A DNA stretch of 10,000 nt, from NCBI RefSeq assembly GCF_020217185.1, contig NZ_JAIWNX010000314.1, forward strand, positions 1 to 10,000, written 5' to 3'. A model generated the notes under the pieces. It was not told the DNA's origin and ran no database searches. It was given only the letters and a program-made list of their open reading frames with translations. This DNA comes from Asticcacaulis sp. (GTDB lineage: Bacteria; Pseudomonadota; Alphaproteobacteria; Caulobacterales; Caulobacteraceae). Positions 6,729 through 10,000 of this stretch are shown piece by piece. Both the position numbers and the translations under genes were made by a program. The first letter of the stretch is position 1. Every line of letters starts with the position of its first letter.

Positions 6729-8888
6729 GTGGAACGCTCCGAACAGGAAATATTTGATGAACTGGTAGTGCTATGTACGTCAGCCGGATATGCACATGCT
6801 ATTGCGTATTTTTGTTTTAGAGACAATCTTATTGTTTATAAAAAACAAATTACACCATATGACATGTCAAAGCTATATGGCCCAAACAGATTAATTCGGA
6901 CGGAAATTTCAACGATCATAGGCCTCATGTGTAAGGCCGACATTGATTACAGTTTGCCAACCCAAGAAATATTGCAGATCTACATCACCAAGACAGAAGA
7001 GCTACTGAACGAACTTCATCATTCGATGATGGCGCCATGGATCAAAGATTTTAACCCAGAAAACATCCAAATTGATGGGTTCAAGCCGTTCGCATCTGGC
7101 CCATCACTTCGCGAGCCAATTTTTTATGGTCCGGAATCCGCCTACGCATTTCAGTACCGCGATATGGCTTTGCGGAAATATGATCGCGATGCCGACTGGC
7201 TGCTGACGAATAAAGGTTTTGATATAAAAATTGCTCAACAGGTCATTAAGTCACTTGGAGCCTTACAAAACAAAATCCAAAGTTCAGTATATAGTTACAA
7301 CGAACAAAATGCCGGAAAATTTGAAACAATGCAGCTTCCCGCATTCGTCTTCACTTCCGAGCAATTAAGTGAAGAAGCCGACATCGACGTTAAAATCGTC
7401 CAATCTGTATTGGATGCATTCTCAGTTTCCCCAAAATATCGAAACGAAACATTCAAATCACTCCATGATTTTAATGGCTTAGTCGCCACGCCCATAATTC
7501 AGATTGATGAAAAAACATATCTGAATTTTCAAGAATATAGTTTGGTAGCGGCTCTGTATGAGGCCCCTATCTACTGGATGTGTGAAGATCGCAATTATAA
7601 AACCAAAGCCTTTCACAACCGAGGGCAATTCACGGAAGATTTCGCTTACGATTGTCTTCGAAAAGTGTTTGGGGAAAAGCATGTTTTCGCCAACGTCCAT
7701 GTCGAGGAACAGAAGGGAAAAGAGCGCGGCGAAATAGATGTGCTGGTCTTGTTTGGCGGAAGGGCCATACTCGTTCAAGCAAAATCAAAACGGCTAACAA
7801 TGGAGTCAAAAAAAGGGAACGATCTACAAATCAAAGATGATTTTAAGAAGGCCGTACAAGACAGCTATGATCAAGCCTTTGATTGCGCAAAGGCCCTACT
7901 GGCAGGTAATTGCAAACTTTACGGTGGCGATGGTGTAGAAATTCAACTTCCTGTACCTTTGGTTCAAATATACCCGTTGTGCATCGTTGCCGACCATTAC
8001 CCCGCTTTAGATTTTCAAGCGCGGCAATTTTTGCAAGCCACCACGACAGACATAATAGCGCCGCCTTTGGTCACAGATGTGTTCGCGCTGGACGTAATCG
8101 CGGAAATGCTTGAGACACCGTTACGGGTATTAAGCTATTTCAATCTTCGCGCTCAGTTCGGCCATAAACTCATGGTCAGCCACGAACTAACGCTGCTTTC
8201 CGATCACATTCAGCGCAATCTACATTATGGCAACTCCGAGTATGACATGATCATGCTTGGCGATGACATGGCGGCAGATCTTGATAGCGCCATGAGCGTG
8301 CGCCGCGATGGATTGCAGGGCAAACGGACGCCAGACGGCATATTGACGCGATTTAGAACTTCGGTTGTGGGTCAATTAGTTGATCAGCTTGAACGAAGCG
8401 CCTCAAAGGAAATGACAGACCTAGGCCTGTTGCTCTTGGAACTGAGCGAAAACACAATCGCCACACTCAGTTTATCCATCGAAAAACTCACGGCTATGGC
8501 CAGAGACAGCGGCGGATCACATGACTTCACAATGTCATTTAAGGAAGGCAGTTCGGGCATTACTGTTCATTGCGTTCAAGGCCTGAGCGATGAAGTCATA
8601 GCGAAACTGGAACGTCATTGTGAAACGCGAAAATATTCAACCAAAGCCGACAGCTGGTACGGCATCATATATTACCCAGACGGACAGTTGGCGCTTTGCG
8701 CCAGAGTGGAATACCCTTGGCAGTATAGCGAGCCTATGGAGCAATTCATAAAGACGCTGCCGAAAGCTACAACCAAAGCCGAGCTATTACAGCATTTAAG
8801 GCCTACCGGAAAATTAGGCCGAAACAATCCTTGCCACTGCGGCAGTGGAAGAAAATACAAAAAGTGTTGCTTGAATCGGTTTAGGTAG
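6729..8888 (+). CDS. SEC-C protein with central PD-(D/E)xK/NERD-like nuclease core
   Basis: A 719-residue protein not recognised as a named family. Residues 1 to about 290 have no obvious domain. About 300-400 looks like a NERD/PD-(D/E)xK nuclease core: RGQFTEDFAYDCL with Glu303, then GEIDVLVLF (Glu335, Asp337) and ILVQAKSKRL (Gln350, Lys352), i.e. E...D-x(12)-QxK. Residues 400-690 are unassigned. The C-terminus is a canonical SEC-C zinc motif, RNNPCHCGSGRKYKKCC (Cys702, Cys704, Cys713, Cys714). No signal peptide or membrane helix. The start GTG 6729 has GAGGA 6 bases upstream. The gene is AT-richer than its neighbours (32-35% GC in sampled 60-base rows of the first half, about 48-63% in the second half, near 80% in one hemY row), and it is framed by the 52-bp repeats between two conserved divergent genes. 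Transfer is very likely. A nucleic-acid-cutting, possibly defence, role is inference from the nuclease core and context; a housekeeping repair role is not excluded. Confidence 0.85.
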   Translation: MERSEQEIFDELVVLCTSAGYAHAIAYFCFRDNLIVYKKQITPYDMSKLYGPNRLIRTEISTIIGLMCKADIDYSLPTQEILQIYITKTEELLNELHHSMMAPWIKDFNPENIQIDGFKPFASGPSLREPIFYGPESAYAFQYRDMALRKYDRDADWLLTNKGFDIKIAQQVIKSLGALQNKIQSSVYSYNEQNAGKFETMQLPAFVFTSEQLSEEADIDVKIVQSVLDAFSVSPKYRNETFKSLHDFNGLVATPIIQIDEKTYLNFQEYSLVAALYEAPIYWMCEDRNYKTKAFHNRGQFTEDFAYDCLRKVFGEKHVFANVHVEEQKGKERGEIDVLVLFGGRAILVQAKSKRLTMESKKGNDLQIKDDFKKAVQDSYDQAFDCAKALLAGNCKLYGGDGVEIQLPVPLVQIYPLCIVADHYPALDFQARQFLQATTTDIIAPPLVTDVFALDVIAEMLETPLRVLSYFNLRAQFGHKLMVSHELTLLSDHIQRNLHYGNSEYDMIMLGDDMAADLDSAMSVRRDGLQGKRTPDGILTRFRTSVVGQLVDQLERSASKEMTDLGLLLLELSENTIATLSLSIEKLTAMARDSGGSHDFTMSFKEGSSGITVHCVQGLSDEVIAKLERHCETRKYSTKADSWYGIIYYPDGQLALCARVEYPWQYSEPMEQFIKTLPKATTKAELLQHLRPTGKLGRNNPCHCGSGRKYKKCCLNRFR

Positions 8889-8978
8889 TGACATTTTATA
8901 CATGTAATGGAAAAGTTATTTGAACTCTCCCAGAGTATGTTTTCAGCGTTATTGAATGAACCGCCGCCTTATTTAATT

Positions 8979-9030
8979 CCTAAAATTTCGCCCTGCGGCT
9001 TGCAAGCCCCTTGACCTGCGGCCATTTGGC
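8979..9030. repeat. 52-bp perfect direct repeat, right copy
   Basis: Identical to 6563-6614. The palindrome GGCTTGCAAGCC is at 8997-9008 and TTGACC at 9011-9016. It ends 51 bases before the tsaD start codon. Joining 6614 directly to 9031 would give a plausible ancestral hemC-tsaD spacer of about 134 bases with a single copy. Confidence 0.97.
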
Positions 9031-9036
9031 CTTTTC
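9011..9036 (+). promoter_or_regulatory. Candidate tsaD promoter (weaker match)
   Basis: TTGACCT (9011-9017), 11 bases, then GCCTTTTC (9029-9036). The -35 is the same as in the left repeat copy, but the -10 box fits GCTANAWC poorly. It is placed about 45 bases before tsaD, where a promoter is expected. It may be the native tsaD promoter, or tsaD may also receive readthrough from the inserted gene, since no terminator is visible between 8889 and 8978. Confidence 0.3.
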
Positions 9037-9046
9037 AGGTAACCCC

Positions 9047-9069
9047 TCTCTCCGCAAGGCAGCGAGAGA
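9047..9069 (+). promoter_or_regulatory. Leader hairpin just before the tsaD ribosome site
   Basis: TCTCTC (9047-9052) plus GC (9054-9055) pairs with GC plus GAGAGA (9062-9069), with one bulged C and the loop AAGGCA. The stem ends one base before the AAGGA ribosome site (9071-9075), so its folding could affect tsaD translation. No T-run follows, so it is not a terminator. Confidence 0.3.
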
Positions 9070-9081
9070 TAAGGATATGTA

Positions 9082-10000
9082 ATGTCTCTTTGCGTTCTGG
9101 GTGTCGAATCGAGCTGTGACGAAACCGCGGTTGCCGTGGTGCGGCGGGGCGATGACGGCGCGGTCGAAGTCCTGTCTTCGGTCATCCATTCTCAGGTGGT
9201 CAAGCACGCCGTCTATGGCGGAGTCGTGCCCGAAATCGCCGCGCGCAGCCACGTCGAAACCATAGACGATCTGGCGCGGCTGGCGCTGTCGCAGGCCGCC
9301 GAAAAAGGCGTCGGGGTGGACGCAATCGACGCGGTGGCGGCCACGGCTGGGCCGGGCCTGATCGGCGGGGTGATGGTGGGCTTAAGCTTCGCCAAGGGCT
9401 TTGCGCTGTCGCGCGGTTTGCCGCTGATCGGGGTCAATCACCTCGAAGGCCATGCCCTGTCCGTGCGCCTGACCCACGATGTGCCGTTTCCCTTCCTACT
9501 GCTGCTGGTTTCCGGTGGCCATTGTCAGTTGCTGCACGTGCGCGGCGTCGGCGATTATGAGCGTCTGGGGACCACGATCGACGATGCGGCGGGCGAGGCC
9601 TTCGACAAGATCGCCAAGACTCTGGGGCTGGGCTATCCCGGCGGCCCGGCGCTGGAGGCCGAGGCGGCGAAGGGCGATGCCACGCGCTTTAGCCTGCCGC
9701 GCGCGCTTTTGGGGCGCAAGGATTGCGATTTTTCCTATTCGGGGCTGAAAACTGCCGCCGCCAAGATCGCCATGGAGCAGGTGAAGACACCGCAGGATCG
9801 CGCCGATCTGTGCGCCTCGGTGCAGGCGGCGATTGCGCGGCAACTTGTCGAACGTTCCGCCCGCGCCATGCGCGCCTTTAAGACTGAACATGGGGGGGAT
9901 AGACCGGCCTTTGTCGTTGCGGGCGGCGTGGCGGCCAACAAAACCGTGCGGTCTGAGCTGTCGGCACTGGCGCAAAAGGAGGGGTTTGAATTTGTCGCCC
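9082..10000 (+). CDS. tsaD: tRNA N6-threonylcarbamoyladenosine synthase TsaD, 3' part missing
   Basis: 306 codons are visible before the window ends; the family has about 340-365, so roughly the last 40-60 residues are absent. TsaD transfers the threonylcarbamoyl group from TC-AMP to A37 of ANN-decoding tRNAs, with TsaB and TsaE. Signatures: GVESSCDETAVAVV (7-20), TAGPGLIGGVMVGLSFAK (88-105), the metal-binding pair HLEGH (His120, His124), LLVSGGHCQL (141-150), TIDDAAGEAFDKIAK (165-179), GLGYPGGP (182-189), FSYSGLKTA (217-225) and VAGGVAANK. The start ATG 9082 has AAGGA 6 bases upstream. It is divergent from hemC and GC-rich like it, so these two are the native neighbours around the insert. 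Its substrates include tRNA-Thr, one of which is encoded in this window; that is coincidence rather than an operon link. Confidence 0.98.
   Translation, partial: MSLCVLGVESSCDETAVAVVRRGDDGAVEVLSSVIHSQVVKHAVYGGVVPEIAARSHVETIDDLARLALSQAAEKGVGVDAIDAVAATAGPGLIGGVMVGLSFAKGFALSRGLPLIGVNHLEGHALSVRLTHDVPFPFLLLLVSGGHCQLLHVRGVGDYERLGTTIDDAAGEAFDKIAKTLGLGYPGGPALEAEAAKGDATRFSLPRALLGRKDCDFSYSGLKTAAAKIAMEQVKTPQDRADLCASVQAAIARQLVERSARAMRAFKTEHGGDRPAFVVAGGVAANKTVRSELSALAQKEGFEFVA

Noticed and set aside
6563..9030. Insertion sequence or transposon with a target duplication
   Set aside because: No transposase, no terminal inverted repeats, and 52 bp is much longer than a normal target duplication.
1..10000. 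CRISPR array
   Set aside because: No regularly spaced repeats; the only repeats are pairs, and their spacing does not fit an array.

Overview
The window looks like a chromosomal segment of an alphaproteobacterium, most likely Caulobacterales. The core genes are GC-rich. A hemC-hemD-mitofilin-hemY cluster is read leftward and tsaD is read rightward. The only recognisable promoter-like signals fit the Caulobacter housekeeping pattern (TTGACGS, 10-14 bases, GCTANAWC). Genus cannot be fixed from this sequence alone.

Left accessory region (1-2187, minus strand): a partial unknown gene runs off the left edge (1-348), and a complete AlbA_2/Schlafen-type plus GHKL-ATPase protein lies at 546-2000. 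The 197-bp gap between them holds two tandem TCAAT-N5-ATTGA palindromes flanked by two near-identical direct repeats. Between the AlbA_2 gene and the tRNA are a 9-bp-stem hairpin and a helically phased GTGCCCC pair. Everything left of the tRNA lies beyond its 3' end, the usual side for integrated elements. No integrase is visible.

Core region (2188-6532, minus strand): tRNA-Thr(CGT) with encoded CCA is followed, in order of increasing coordinate, by hemY, a Mic60/mitofilin-like gene, hemD and hemC. Transcription runs hemC > hemD > mitofilin > hemY. Two junctions are 4-base GTGA start/stop overlaps, so the cluster reads as one translationally coupled unit. HemC and HemD make uroporphyrinogen III; the other two are membrane-anchored proteins commonly encoded beside them in alphaproteobacteria.

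Insert (about 6563-9030, plus strand): a single AT-richer gene of 719 codons sits between the divergent hemC and tsaD. It has a central PD-(D/E)xK/NERD-like nuclease core and a C-terminal SEC-C zinc motif. It is bracketed by a perfect 52-bp direct repeat (6563-6614 and 8979-9030), as if a 2,416-bp unit entered the hemC-tsaD spacer and duplicated part of it. The left copy, together with the adjoining bases, forms the best promoter match in the window, pointing into the inserted gene. This one-gene module is the most novel-looking item here.

Right edge: tsaD (9082 onward, cut by the window end) encodes the tRNA t6A-synthesis enzyme.
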